This document shows, in pieces, positions 1 to 5,817 of a stretch of 15,787 nt of DNA. Positions within the stretch are counted from its first letter, which is position 1. The number at the start of each line of letters is the position of its first letter. The stretch is taken from positions 1 to 15,787 of the forward strand of contig JASLGB010000110.1 in assembly GCA_030150315.1 (NCBI GenBank), in the 5' to 3' direction. Made by a program: the position numbers and the translations under genes. Origin of the DNA: Dokdonella sp. (GTDB taxonomy: Bacteria; Pseudomonadota; Gammaproteobacteria; Xanthomonadales; Rhodanobacteraceae). The notes under the pieces are model-generated. The model had not been told where the DNA came from and did not search any database. It was given only the letters and a program-made list of their open reading frames with translations.

Positions 1-1253
1 ACATCATCAGCATGGCCGGCAGCGTTGCCGACGTGCTGGCCGTGCTCGCGCTGGCGAGGGCCGGCGGGCTGGTGCAGGAAGACGGCGCGGTGCCGCTCGA
101 CGTGGTGCCGCTGTTCGAGACGATCGACGACTTGCGCGCCGCACCGCAGACCTTCCGCAACCTGCTCGACAACGCGATCTATCGCCGCCATCTCGCCGCT
201 CGCGGCAATCGCCAGCACGTGATGCTGGGCTATTCCGACAGTGCCAAGGACGGTGGCCTGCTGGCCGCACGCTGGTTGCTGCAGCGCGCGCAGGTCGAGC
301 TGCTGGAAGTCGCGCGCGAAGCCGGTGTCGCATTGACGTTCTTCCACGGCCGCGGCGGCAGCGTCAGCCGCGGTGGCGGAAAGACCACGCGCGCGGTGCT
401 GGCCGCACCGCGTGGCGCCGTCGATGGCCACTTGCGCGTGACCGAGCAGGGCGAGGTGATCCACCAGAAGTACGGCATTCGCGCGCTCGCCCTGCGCAGC
501 ATGGAGCAAAGCGTCGGCGCGGTGATGATGGCCACCCTGCGCCCGCGCCGCGCGGAGCCACGCGAGGATGGCTGGCGCACGGTCATGCATGCGCTGGCCG
601 AGGATGGCACGCGCGCCTACCGCGCACTGGTTCGCGACGGCGACGGTTTCGTCGACTATTTCCGCGCGGCGACGCCGATCGACGTGATCGAGCGGATGAC
701 GCTTGGATCAAGGCCTGCGCGCCGCGGTGGCGGCGGCGGCGTCGAATCGCTGCGCGCGATTCCTTGGGTCTTCGCGTGGACCCAATGCCGTTCGAACTTG
801 CCCGTCTGGTACGGCGTCGGCAGCGCACTGCACGCCGCCGCCGCGCGCGGCAGCGAAGCGACCCTGATCGAGATGACACGCGACTGGCCGTTCTTCGCGA
901 CGCTGGTCGGCGATCTGGAAATGGTTCTGGCCAAGAGCGATCTCGACATTGCCGAACGCTTCTCCGAGCTGGCCGGCGCGTTGCACGAGCGATTCTTCCC
1001 GCGATTGGCGGACGAGTTCCGACGCACCGTCGATTGGGTGCTGCGTCTCAAGGGCAGCCCGAGCCTGCTGGCGGACGATCCGCGGCTGGCGCGCTCGATC
1101 GGCCTGCGCAATCCCTACGTCGACCCGATCAGCCTGATCCAGGCTGACCTGCTGCAACGCTGGCGCGCGGCGGGCAATCCGGAAGGAGAGCTGTTCAGCG
1201 CCCTGGTGTCGAGCGTGCACGGCGTCGCGCAGGGTTTGCAGAACACCGGCTGA
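1..1253 (+). CDS. ppc: Phosphoenolpyruvate carboxylase, C-terminal part (5' end outside window)
   Basis: PEP carboxylase carboxylates phosphoenolpyruvate with bicarbonate to oxaloacetate, refilling the TCA cycle in the cytoplasm. The frame is already open at the window edge (codons from base 3, reading IISMAGSVADVLAV), so about 416 of the family's usual ~880-930 residues are visible. Seen directly are the family motifs GYSDSAKDGG (near 227-256), the catalytic glycine/arginine loop FHGRGGSVSRGGGKT (near 343-387), LGSRPARR (near 703-726), and the invariant C-terminal QNTG, so the 3' end is intact. The N-terminal half with the catalytic histidine cannot be checked. The loop has S-V-S-R where many family members have T-V-G-R or S-I-G-R, a minor variation. 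The gene converges on the minus-strand heme gene across a perfect hairpin. Confidence 0.96.
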   Translation, partial: IISMAGSVADVLAVLALARAGGLVQEDGAVPLDVVPLFETIDDLRAAPQTFRNLLDNAIYRRHLAARGNRQHVMLGYSDSAKDGGLLAARWLLQRAQVELLEVAREAGVALTFFHGRGGSVSRGGGKTTRAVLAAPRGAVDGHLRVTEQGEVIHQKYGIRALALRSMEQSVGAVMMATLRPRRAEPREDGWRTVMHALAEDGTRAYRALVRDGDGFVDYFRAATPIDVIERMTLGSRPARRGGGGGVESLRAIPWVFAWTQCRSNLPVWYGVGSALHAAAARGSEATLIEMTRDWPFFATLVGDLEMVLAKSDLDIAERFSELAGALHERFFPRLADEFRRTVDWVLRLKGSPSLLADDPRLARSIGLRNPYVDPISLIQADLLQRWRAAGNPEGELFSALVSSVHGVAQGLQNTG

Positions 1254-1259
1254 TCGCAG

Positions 1260-1288
1260 GATCGGAAGCCGCGCAACGGCTTCCGATC
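1260..1288. terminator. Perfect 12-bp hairpin between convergent genes, no U tract
   Basis: GATCGGAAGCCG (1260-1271) pairs perfectly with 1277-1288 around the loop CGCAA. It begins 7 bases after the ppc stop and lies 16 bases beyond the stop of the opposing gene. Neither strand has a T run after the stem, so it is not a canonical intrinsic terminator. It may act as a 3'-end stabiliser or an atypical terminator for both genes. Confidence 0.55.
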
Positions 1289-1304
1289 GCGTCGTGCGCT
1301 TGCG

Positions 1305-1973
1305 TCATCGGCGATGCAGCGACGAGACCAGCTCGGCGTTTTCGCTGCGCGCGATCGCGCCGGCCAGTTCGATCCCAATCAGCGAAAGGCGCAGCGGTGG
1401 CCGGGCGTCGAGCGAATGCAGCCAGCGCAGACGGCTGGCATGGAAGCTCAGCACGCGTGCCGACCACCCGTGCCCGAAACGGGCCCAGGTGCTGCGCAGG
1501 AAGGCTGCATGCGCCTGCCATGGCGCCGCGTCTTCCCAATGCGGTCGCAGGCATGCGGTTTCCGTCATCTCGTCCCACGCCAGATAGTCGGTATCGGGCA
1601 GCAGGAACATCTTCGCGCGCACGTCGCCGGCGCGATCCAGGAACGACAGCCATTCGCGCGGCCCCTGCGGCGTCACCGCGGTGTGGGCAGTGGCGGTGAC
1701 GCAGCGGCCCAGTTCCATCAACGCCGGATTCGCCAGACGCACGCCGGCGTGGCCGCGCAGGAAGGCGGCCGGGGACGGTGTCCGGGCGCGACGCTCCAGC
1801 CACAGCACCGGGCCGAGCCGCGACAGCGAGCGCGCAAGGCTGGACAGGTTCAGCGGTGCCGGCGATGCCCGGTCGGCGCGCGGACTCGGCGTGTCCGTCG
1901 ACCAGCCGGCGACTTGCGGTTCGTTGGCCGCGTCGTCCTGCGGGGGAATCCAGTCGGCAAGAAAGTCGCTCAT
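1305..1973 (-). CDS. HemS/HmuS-like single-domain heme-utilisation protein (putative)
   Basis: Predicted 222-aa cytoplasmic protein from an ATG at 1973 preceded by GAGAGG; the open frame extends further upstream but without codon support. Residues 53-140 resemble one repeat of the HemS/HmuS heme-binding/degrading family: LGPVLWLERRAR (53-64), then REWLSFLDRAGDVRAKMFLL (106-125) with DYLAWDEM after it, comparable to the family's 'FFD..G.AvHK.yl...sD..a...L' pattern. Full HemS proteins have two such repeats and about 340 aa, so this would be a half-length or divergent member. It lies downstream of hemP on the same strand, 293 bases away; that gap holds no convincing gene. The arrangement supports a role in heme handling under Fur control, but the family assignment is from motif memory only. 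Confidence 0.55.
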   Translation of the reverse strand: MSDFLADWIPPQDDAANEPQVAGWSTDTPSPRADRASPAPLNLSSLARSLSRLGPVLWLERRARTPSPAAFLRGHAGVRLANPALMELGRCVTATAHTAVTPQGPREWLSFLDRAGDVRAKMFLLPDTDYLAWDEMTETACLRPHWEDAAPWQAHAAFLRSTWARFGHGWSARVLSFHASRLRWLHSLDARPPLRLSLIGIELAGAIARSENAELVSSLHRR

Positions 1974-2266
1974 GTGCCTCTCGGTCGTTGTCGATGGAGT
2001 TGGTGGGTCACGCCGCGGGATACCGGGCGCACCCGGCATGCGCCGGCAGGCCGTTGCCGCGTGCATCCGCGCGCGGTCACCGGTGCGCACGCGATCGCTT
2101 CGGTCGATCGGACGTGCCGCGCGTGCGCCAATCGATGGGGCGATCGCCACGACAACTGGCTGGCGGGAAACGGGATGGCGGCCGATTCCTGGCTGGCGAC
2201 GTTGGAGACTTTGGCCGACGCGCGCGGAGCGGCGCGGCAGATTCAGGTCGCCGTGGCGACGAGGAT

Positions 2267-2476
2267 TTACTTGGTCAGGATGAGCTTGTCGTTGCGCGTC
2301 AGGCGCAGGTGGTATTCCTGCCCGGCGTGCTCGATGACCAGCTCCTTGCCGCCACCCAGCAGGCTTCCGCTGGCGATGCGCCGGGTCGCTGACAGCCTCG
2401 CGCCGACGGATTCAAAGGAAAGCGGGCGCGTGCTGCCCAAGGGAGAGTCGAGGGTGCCCACGGTCGAATCCAGCAT
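2267..2476 (-). CDS. hemP: Hemin uptake protein HemP
   Basis: Small 69-aa HemP/HmuP family protein. The diagnostic C-terminal block is clear: ELVIEHAGQEYHLRLTRNDK, then LILTK at the end. HemP-type proteins accompany heme-uptake receptors in proteobacteria and, in the Bradyrhizobium/Burkholderia cases, act as co-activators of heme-receptor expression. I chose the ATG at 2476; an in-frame TTG at 2506 would add ten residues but lies inside the Fur box and -10 region, so it is unlikely to be translated. A weak GCGGAA precedes the ATG. No TonB receptor gene follows; the next minus-strand gene is the HemS-like protein. Confidence 0.88.
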   Translation of the reverse strand: MLDSTVGTLDSPLGSTRPLSFESVGARLSATRRIASGSLLGGGKELVIEHAGQEYHLRLTRNDKLILTK

Positions 2477-2504
2477 GGTTGTTTCCGCGTCGTGATGGAG
2501 ACTC

Positions 2505-2525
2505 AAATGATAACTATTCGCATTT
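2505..2525. promoter_or_regulatory. Fur box overlapping the hemP promoter
   Basis: The 21-bp element runs AAATGATAACTATTCGCATT plus a final T. Its outer arms AAATG/CATTT are palindromic and the core matches the gammaproteobacterial Fur box style (GATAA..ATT..CATT). It covers the -10 hexamer and most of the spacer, the classical position for iron-dependent repression. Confidence 0.75.
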
Positions 2526-2534
2526 GCAAGTCAA
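2507..2534 (-). promoter_or_regulatory. Sigma-70 promoter of hemP
   Basis: On the minus strand, TTGACT (2529-2534) and TATCAT (2507-2512) are separated by 16 bp, a near-consensus sigma-70 promoter. It lies 31-58 bp upstream of the hemP ATG, giving a leader of roughly 25 nt. The GNAT gene upstream ends at 2550, so hemP has its own promoter. Confidence 0.75.
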
Positions 2535-2549
2535 CAGGCGGAAGCGACT

Positions 2550-3152
2550 TCAATCGGCCGGATCGCTGCGCCGCCGTGACCTCGGTCCGGCCCACTCTTC
2601 CCGACGCAGGCGATGACGCAAGGCGGCACGCCCGTATTGCGTGGTCGTGCGGTCGGCGCGGAAACCCAGGCGCGCCAGCAATGGCGGAACGGAGCGGTTC
2701 TCCGGAGTGCACAGCCCGATCAGGGCCGGCAGGCCCAGCGTGCCGAATGCGTGCTCGCACAACGCGATGCCTCCTTCCAGCGCGTAGCCCCGGCCCCAGG
2801 CCTTCGTCAGCAGACGCGTTCCGATCTCCACTTCGCCTTCTTCCGTGCTCGGCACCAGCGAGAAGATTCCGATGAACCCGAGGCGCGCCGCGCGCGCATG
2901 CCAGATGCCAAGTCCAGGATGCGCAGCGCGCACGCGCTGGGTGTGTTCGACCAGCGCAACGATCTGGCCGAGCGTATCCAGCGGAGCATCGAGGATGTGT
3001 TCGGCAACGCGGCTTTCCAGGCCCAGCCGCAACAGGTCCATCGATTGCGCCAACGCAAGGTCGGCCATCTGCATGCGGCGGGTGTCGGGCAACGCCGCGG
3101 CGGCGCTGGCGGAACGGGTTGCTGCATCGATGTGGTCCATGGCTGCCTGCAT
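2550..3152 (-). CDS. GNAT-family N-acetyltransferase (RimJ/RimL type)
   Basis: About 200 aa. GNAT enzymes transfer acetyl from acetyl-CoA to an amine such as a protein N-terminus, an antibiotic or a small metabolite. The RimJ/RimL-like layout is visible: an N-terminal R-L-x-L block (LLRLGLESRVAEHI), a central strand region (GFIGIFSLV), motif A EIGTRLLTKAWGRGYALEGG (the acetyl-CoA loop R-G-Y-A), and motif B with PENRSVPPLLARLGF near the C-terminus. The last ~25 residues are arginine-rich and likely disordered. The start is ambiguous: ATG at 3152 gives MQAAMDHID, and ATG at 3140, with a slightly better AGG-like site, gives MDHID. It is divergent from the plus-strand small-protein pair. The substrate cannot be told. 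Confidence 0.85.
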   Translation of the reverse strand: MQAAMDHIDAATRSASAAAALPDTRRMQMADLALAQSMDLLRLGLESRVAEHILDAPLDTLGQIVALVEHTQRVRAAHPGLGIWHARAARLGFIGIFSLVPSTEEGEVEIGTRLLTKAWGRGYALEGGIALCEHAFGTLGLPALIGLCTPENRSVPPLLARLGFRADRTTTQYGRAALRHRLRREEWAGPRSRRRSDPAD

Positions 3153-3317
3153 AGGACAAGTGCGCGCGCTGGGGACCTAGGGCAATCCCGAGGTCGGGTA
3201 CAACCTAGATTGAATGGACTGCGCGCTTGGGGAAACTGTGGCCACGTCCGCACCGCGGGCGCCACGCGGCGAACGCAGTGTCGTCGGGACACAAATATCG
3301 GTGAGAGGAGAACAGTC

Positions 3318-3548
3318 ATGGGTCAGGCAATCGGTGGATTGGTCAGCAACGTCATCGGCAATGTCGTCGGCCAGCTTTTCAGCCAGATCTCCAGCATGCT
3401 CGGCAACCTGCTCGGCGGCGCCGCCGGCGGCATGCTCGGCAACCTGCTCGGCAATTCCGGCCTTGGCCAGAACGCGCAGCAGTCGTTCCTGGACAACTTC
3501 ACCAGCGGCTTCTCGCAGGCCTTCGGCCAGGCGATCGGCGGTCAGTAA
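3318..3548 (+). CDS. Small glycine-zipper-like hydrophobic protein, unknown function
   Basis: A 76-aa protein starting at the ATG at 3318 behind a strong Shine-Dalgarno (GAGAGGAGAA, 3302-3311). I do not recognise a named family. It is rich in Gly, Leu, Asn, Gln, Ser and Ala, with almost no charge (one Asp), no Lys or Arg and no Cys. Residues 4-50 carry repeated small-residue spacing (G-x-x-x-G patterns) and a duplicated MLGNLLG heptapeptide; GQAIGG occurs at both ends (2-7 and 70-75). There is no classical signal peptide because the N-terminus lacks basic residues. The composition suits a self-assembling, membrane-inserting or secreted peptide, as in glycine-zipper toxins or harpin-like proteins, but that is inference. 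The next gene starts 12 nt downstream, so the two are probably co-transcribed. Confidence 0.8.
   Translation: MGQAIGGLVSNVIGNVVGQLFSQISSMLGNLLGGAAGGMLGNLLGNSGLGQNAQQSFLDNFTSGFSQAFGQAIGGQ
3394..3452 (+). repeat. 23-bp direct repeat with 36-bp period inside the glycine-rich gene
   Basis: The block starting GCATGCTCGGCAACCTGCTC occurs at 3394-3416 and again, base for base, at 3430-3452. It encodes the two MLGNLLG copies. Identity at wobble positions suggests a recent in-frame duplication or ongoing recombination. Confidence 0.85.
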
Positions 3549-3560
3549 GGTCCGATCGCC

Positions 3561-3872
3561 ATGAGCCATGCAGGAAGCGAGGAGGATCGGCGCGTCTATC
3601 TGGCCAGCTTGGCGGAGATGCGCGCCAACGATCTGATCAGCGCCGACGACGAGAACGCGCTGATCCGACACTACGAGGAACAGAAAGCCTCGATCGAGGC
3701 CGCGTTCCTTGAATTCCTGCCGGAATACCAGCGCCGCCTGCGCGAAGAAGGTGAAGAGAAGGCCAACGAATGGTTGGCGGTCACCGCTCGGGCACTCGGG
3801 CAGCGTGAAGGGGAGGCGGCGGGCAAGATCGTCACGGGACTTTCGGCCAATACCGGAAGCGGCGCTCGCTGA
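3561..3872 (+). CDS. 103-aa charged, helical cytoplasmic protein, unknown function
   Basis: I do not recognise a family. The ATG at 3561 lies 12 nt after the preceding stop and has TAAGG about 10 nt upstream. The protein is strongly charged with net acidic character in the first 75 residues (SEEDRR, DDENAL, YEEQKASIEAAFLEF, RLREEGEEKANEW) and reads as two or three amphipathic helices, with no signal peptide, transmembrane segment or cysteine. The C-terminal tail (GLSANTGSGAR) looks flexible. Its partner is an uncharged aggregation-prone peptide, so it could be a cognate chaperone, immunity or regulatory protein; this is inference from context only. A strong intrinsic terminator follows 29 nt after the stop, defining a two-gene transcription unit. 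Confidence 0.75.
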   Translation: MSHAGSEEDRRVYLASLAEMRANDLISADDENALIRHYEEQKASIEAAFLEFLPEYQRRLREEGEEKANEWLAVTARALGQREGEAAGKIVTGLSANTGSGAR

Positions 3873-3901
3873 AGCCCGCCACCCAGTACCAGCGTTGCGG
3901 G

Positions 3902-3937
3902 GCGATCGCGGGGAGTGCGCGATCGCGCTTTTTTTTT
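3902..3937 (+). terminator. Intrinsic terminator of the small-protein pair
   Basis: GCGATCGCG (3902-3910) pairs with CGCGATCGC (3918-3926) around a 7-nt loop, followed two bases later by nine T residues (3929-3937). This is a canonical Rho-independent terminator in plus orientation. Confidence 0.92.
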
Positions 3938-3953
3938 CGTCGCAGCCGGGCGA

Positions 3954-3982
3954 TTGCCGAAGAGCCGCCCGGCACCTAGACT
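3954..3982 (+). promoter_or_regulatory. Sigma-70-like promoter of the riboswitch/UPF0016 unit
   Basis: TTGCCG (3954-3959) and TAGACT (3977-3982) are separated by exactly 17 bp, shortly after the preceding terminator and just before the riboswitch. Transcription would begin near 3989, right at the 5' edge of the aptamer. Confidence 0.65.
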
Positions 3983-3985
3983 TGC

Positions 3986-4120
3986 GCCTGCTCCATCGGG
4001 GAGTAGCCGGCCGCAGCGCAAGCTGCAGCGCGCGCGTCAACACACTTGGCGAACACGCCATGGTGCGCGCAGCAACGATTTCCGTTGCCTGGCAAGACCT
4101 TTGGTTCCCGTACGCAACCC
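3986..4120 (+). ncRNA. yybP-ykoY manganese riboswitch aptamer
   Basis: The conserved yybP-ykoY sequences occur in order: GGGGAGTAGCC (3998-4008), CGTCAACACACTTGG in the middle (near 4033-4049), and GGCAAGACCTTTGG (4091-4104). These are the two metal-binding loops of the Mn2+-sensing aptamer class. Known members in this lineage precede UPF0016 and other manganese exporter genes and switch them on at high Mn2+. The element lies between a promoter and the UPF0016 gene here. Exact stem boundaries are approximate. Confidence 0.9.
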
Positions 4121-4172
4121 GGGCCGGGTGGCGCGCGCGGAATCATTGCGTCCATCGACCCGGCCCCCGGAG
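4121..4172 (+). promoter_or_regulatory. Probable riboswitch expression platform sequestering the ribosome binding site
   Basis: GGGCCGGGT (4121-4129) is perfectly complementary to ACCCGGCCC (4158-4166). The second arm ends two bases before the GGAG Shine-Dalgarno (4169-4172) of the downstream gene. No U tract follows, so control by ribosome access is more likely than termination. Which ligand state favours this stem is inferred. Confidence 0.5.
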
Positions 4173-4177
4173 TACCC

Positions 4178-4735
4178 ATGCAAACCCTGCTCGTCGCCAC
4201 TGCCGCGGTCGCCATCGCCGAGATCGGCGACAAGACCCAGTTGTTGTCACTCATCCTCGCCGCGAAATACCGGCGGCCCTGGCCGATCTGCATCGGCATC
4301 TTCGTCGCGACCCTGGTCAATCACGCGCTCGCCGGTTCGGTCGGCGCACTCGTATCGTCGTGGCTGCAACCGGAGACGCTCAAATGGATCGTCGCCGCGA
4401 GCTTCTTCGCCGTCGCCGCGTGGACCCTGATACCGGACAAGATCGACGAGGACGAAGCCACGCCCGCCAGCAGCCATGGTGTGCTGGTGGCCACGCTGAT
4501 CGCGTTCTTCCTCGCCGAAATGGGCGACAAGACGCAGGTGGCAACCGTCGTGCTGGCTGCGCAGTACGAGCCCTTGTGGCAGGTGATCGTGGGCACCACC
4601 GTCGGCATGATGCTGGCCAATGTCCCGGTGGTCTGGCTTGGCGCGCGCTTCGCCCAGAAGCTGCCGCTGAAGGCGGCGCGCATCGGCGCCGCGATCCTGT
4701 TCGCCGCGCTCGGCGCGTGGATCCTGCTGCGCTAG
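4178..4735 (+). CDS. UPF0016/GDT1 (TMEM165) family membrane protein, probable Mn2+ exporter
   Basis: A 185-aa inner-membrane protein with six predicted helices in two homologous halves. Each half carries the family signature E-x-G-D-K-T: EIGDKTQLLSLILAAKY at residues 15-31 and EMGDKTQVATVVLAAQY at 114-130. The acidic loop PDKIDEDEA (87-95) separates the halves. Bacterial members, such as the Xanthomonas and Vibrio MneA proteins, export manganese and protect from Mn toxicity. Length is usual for the bacterial family. The ATG at 4178 follows GGAG by 5 nt and is close to the stem described above. The preceding yybP-ykoY riboswitch makes the manganese-export role strong. A U-less hairpin follows. 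Confidence 0.92.
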   Translation: MQTLLVATAAVAIAEIGDKTQLLSLILAAKYRRPWPICIGIFVATLVNHALAGSVGALVSSWLQPETLKWIVAASFFAVAAWTLIPDKIDEDEATPASSHGVLVATLIAFFLAEMGDKTQVATVVLAAQYEPLWQVIVGTTVGMMLANVPVVWLGARFAQKLPLKAARIGAAILFAALGAWILLR

Positions 4736-4750
4736 CGGAGTCCGGCATCC

Positions 4751-4782
4751 AATCGCAGGCCGGCCGGAACCGGCCTGCGATT
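4751..4782. terminator. Perfect 13-bp hairpin between convergent genes, no U tract
   Basis: AATCGCAGGCCGG (4751-4763) pairs perfectly with 4770-4782, loop CCGGAA. It lies between the stops of the UPF0016 gene and glnB. No T run follows on either strand. It may serve as a shared 3'-end element. Confidence 0.55.
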
Positions 4783-4805
4783 GCGCGAATCGAGCCGCGG
4801 TTTCG

Positions 4806-5144
4806 CTACAGCGCGTCGGCGTCAAGCTCGCCGGTACGGATGCGGATCACGCGATCGAGCTTCCACGCGAAGATCTTGCCGTCGCCGATCTTGCCGGTAT
4901 TGGCCGTGGCGGCAATCGTTTCCACCACGCGCTCAAGCTGGTCGTCGCTGACTGCCACTTCGATCTTGATCTTGGGCAGGAAGTCGACGACGTATTCGGC
5001 TCCGCGATAGAGCTCGGTATGTCCCTTCTGGCGACCGAAGCCCTTTATTTCGGTGACCGTGATGCCCTGCACGCCGGCCTCGGCCAGCGCCTCGCGCACT
5101 TCGTCGAGTTTGAACGGCTTGATGATCGCCATGACCATGTGCAT
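4806..5144 (-). CDS. glnB: Nitrogen regulatory protein PII
   Basis: A 112-aa PII signal protein, full family length. PII trimers sense 2-oxoglutarate and ATP/ADP and control glutamine synthetase adenylylation, NtrB/NtrC and ammonium transport. The N-terminus MHMVMAIIKPFKLDEVREAL, the T-loop GFGRQKGHTELYRGAEY (35-51) with Tyr51 as the uridylylation site, the B-loop TGKIGDGKIF and the C-terminal RVIRIRTGE are all intact. GGAAG lies a few bases upstream of the ATG at 5144. No amtB gene is adjacent, so it reads as a stand-alone glnB rather than a glnK-amtB pair; the sequence itself does not clearly separate the two paralogues. It is divergent from ubiK. A palindrome overlaps its likely promoter. 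Confidence 0.94.
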   Translation of the reverse strand: MHMVMAIIKPFKLDEVREALAEAGVQGITVTEIKGFGRQKGHTELYRGAEYVVDFLPKIKIEVAVSDDQLERVVETIAATANTGKIGDGKIFAWKLDRVIRIRTGELDADAL

Positions 5145-5176
5145 GGACGGCTTCCTGCATGGGCGGATGTCGCGGG

Positions 5177-5205
5177 ACTATAAGCCGGATCGGTTTTTGT
5201 AGGAA
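5177..5205 (-). promoter_or_regulatory. Putative glnB promoter
   Basis: On the minus strand TATAGT (5177-5182) is a good -10 with TTCCTA (5200-5205) 17 bp upstream as a poor -35. The weak -35 lies inside the palindrome, which suggests the promoter depends on or is blocked by a bound factor. No sigma-54 (-24/-12) element was evident. Confidence 0.45.
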
Positions 5206-5214
5206 ATTTCCTAC
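5199..5214. promoter_or_regulatory. Perfect 16-bp palindrome, candidate operator
   Basis: GTAGGAAATTTCCTAC is a perfect two-fold symmetric site in the glnB-ubiK divergent region and overlaps the proposed glnB -35. It is AT-rich relative to its surroundings. The binding protein is unknown to me. Confidence 0.55.
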
Positions 5215-5280
5215 GTACAATTCCGAATCATGCGTCTGGGCGCGAAGAAACCCGGCGCGTAGACTTTTAACTCATGGGGG

Positions 5281-5342
5281 CTGCATCAACGGATTGATGC
5301 CGCAGGGACGCAAATCCGACCGGGGCGCCATCGCCCCGGTCG
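5281..5342 (+). promoter_or_regulatory. Structured leader upstream of ubiK: two tandem perfect hairpins
   Basis: GCATCAA/TTGATGC (5283-5289 with 5294-5300, loop CGGA) sits inside outer CTG/CAG pairing. An 11-bp perfect stem follows (5317-5327 with 5332-5342, loop CCAT). The linker contains GGGACGCAAATCC (5305-5317). No U tract follows either stem. A TAGACT hexamer at 5260-5265 could be the -10 of a promoter. Function unknown; it may be a cis-regulatory RNA. Confidence 0.4.
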
Positions 5343-5431
5343 ACCCCAGGGACTTCCGCCGGAACATCGAAAAAACCAAAGATCCGGCTTCTGCAATGAT
5401 CCACGCCAATCATGTCCGAAAAGGGTGAGCC

Positions 5432-5698
5432 ATGATCGAGCTTCGTTCCATCGACGACCTTGCGCAGCGACTCGCAGCGCTGGTTCCCCCCGGTCTCGCA
5501 CAAGCACGCGAAGATCTCACGGCCAATTTCCGCAGCACCTTGCAGTCGAGCCTGCGCCAGCTGGATCTGGTAACGCGCGAGGAATTTGATGTGCAGCGCT
5601 GCGTCCTGCTGCGAACTCGCGAGAAGATCGAGTCGCTCGAACTGCACGTGCGCGCACTCGAGCGTGAACTGGACACGCTGTCCTCGCCGAGCCACTAG
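5432..5698 (+). CDS. ubiK: Ubiquinone biosynthesis accessory factor UbiK (BMFP domain, YqiC)
   Basis: An 88-aa protein of the YqiC/BMFP family. UbiK forms a coiled-coil complex with UbiJ and assists the cytosolic ubiquinone biosynthesis complex under aerobic conditions. The family hallmarks are visible: an N-terminal amphipathic segment (IDDLAQRLAALVPPG, 7-21), DLTANFRSTLQSSLRQLDLV (28-47) and the conserved VTREEFDVQ (47-55), then a coiled coil of heptads through residue 82 (RTREKIESLELHVRALEREL). The ATG at 5432 is preceded by a good AGGGTGAG site. Length is typical. It lies between glnB and comM, a neighbourhood I associate with Xanthomonadales; UbiJ is not in the window. Confidence 0.9.
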   Translation: MIELRSIDDLAQRLAALVPPGLAQAREDLTANFRSTLQSSLRQLDLVTREEFDVQRCVLLRTREKIESLELHVRALERELDTLSSPSH

Positions 5699-5817
5699 GT
5701 ACCTCTGCCGCCATCGAACACGATCGCCACTGCTCACGGTGGCGTCGACGGGTGAGTCATGTCCTTTTTTGCCGCCGTTTTACGTACTTCAAGTCAAAGC
5801 CACGGTTTCCCGGGAAG

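Noticed and set aside
1974..2266. N-terminal extension of the HemS-like gene upstream of 1973
   Set aside because: The extension is Arg/Pro/Ala-rich without conserved pattern, whereas ATG 1973 has a GAGAGG ribosome site.
2477..2506. TTG start giving a 79-aa HemP
   Set aside because: The TTG lies within the Fur box at the edge of the -10 hexamer, so it would be at or upstream of the transcript start.
3902..3928. GCGATCGC octamers as HIP1-like repeats
   Set aside because: They form the two arms of one terminator stem, and the few other copies are within chance for this base composition.
5281..5342. A definite GEMM-I (c-di-GMP) riboswitch call in the ubiK leader
   Set aside because: Only the GGGACGCAAA linker is similar. 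The GCAAACC strand, GAAA tetraloop and receptor parts are not visible, so it is kept only as a structured-leader finding.
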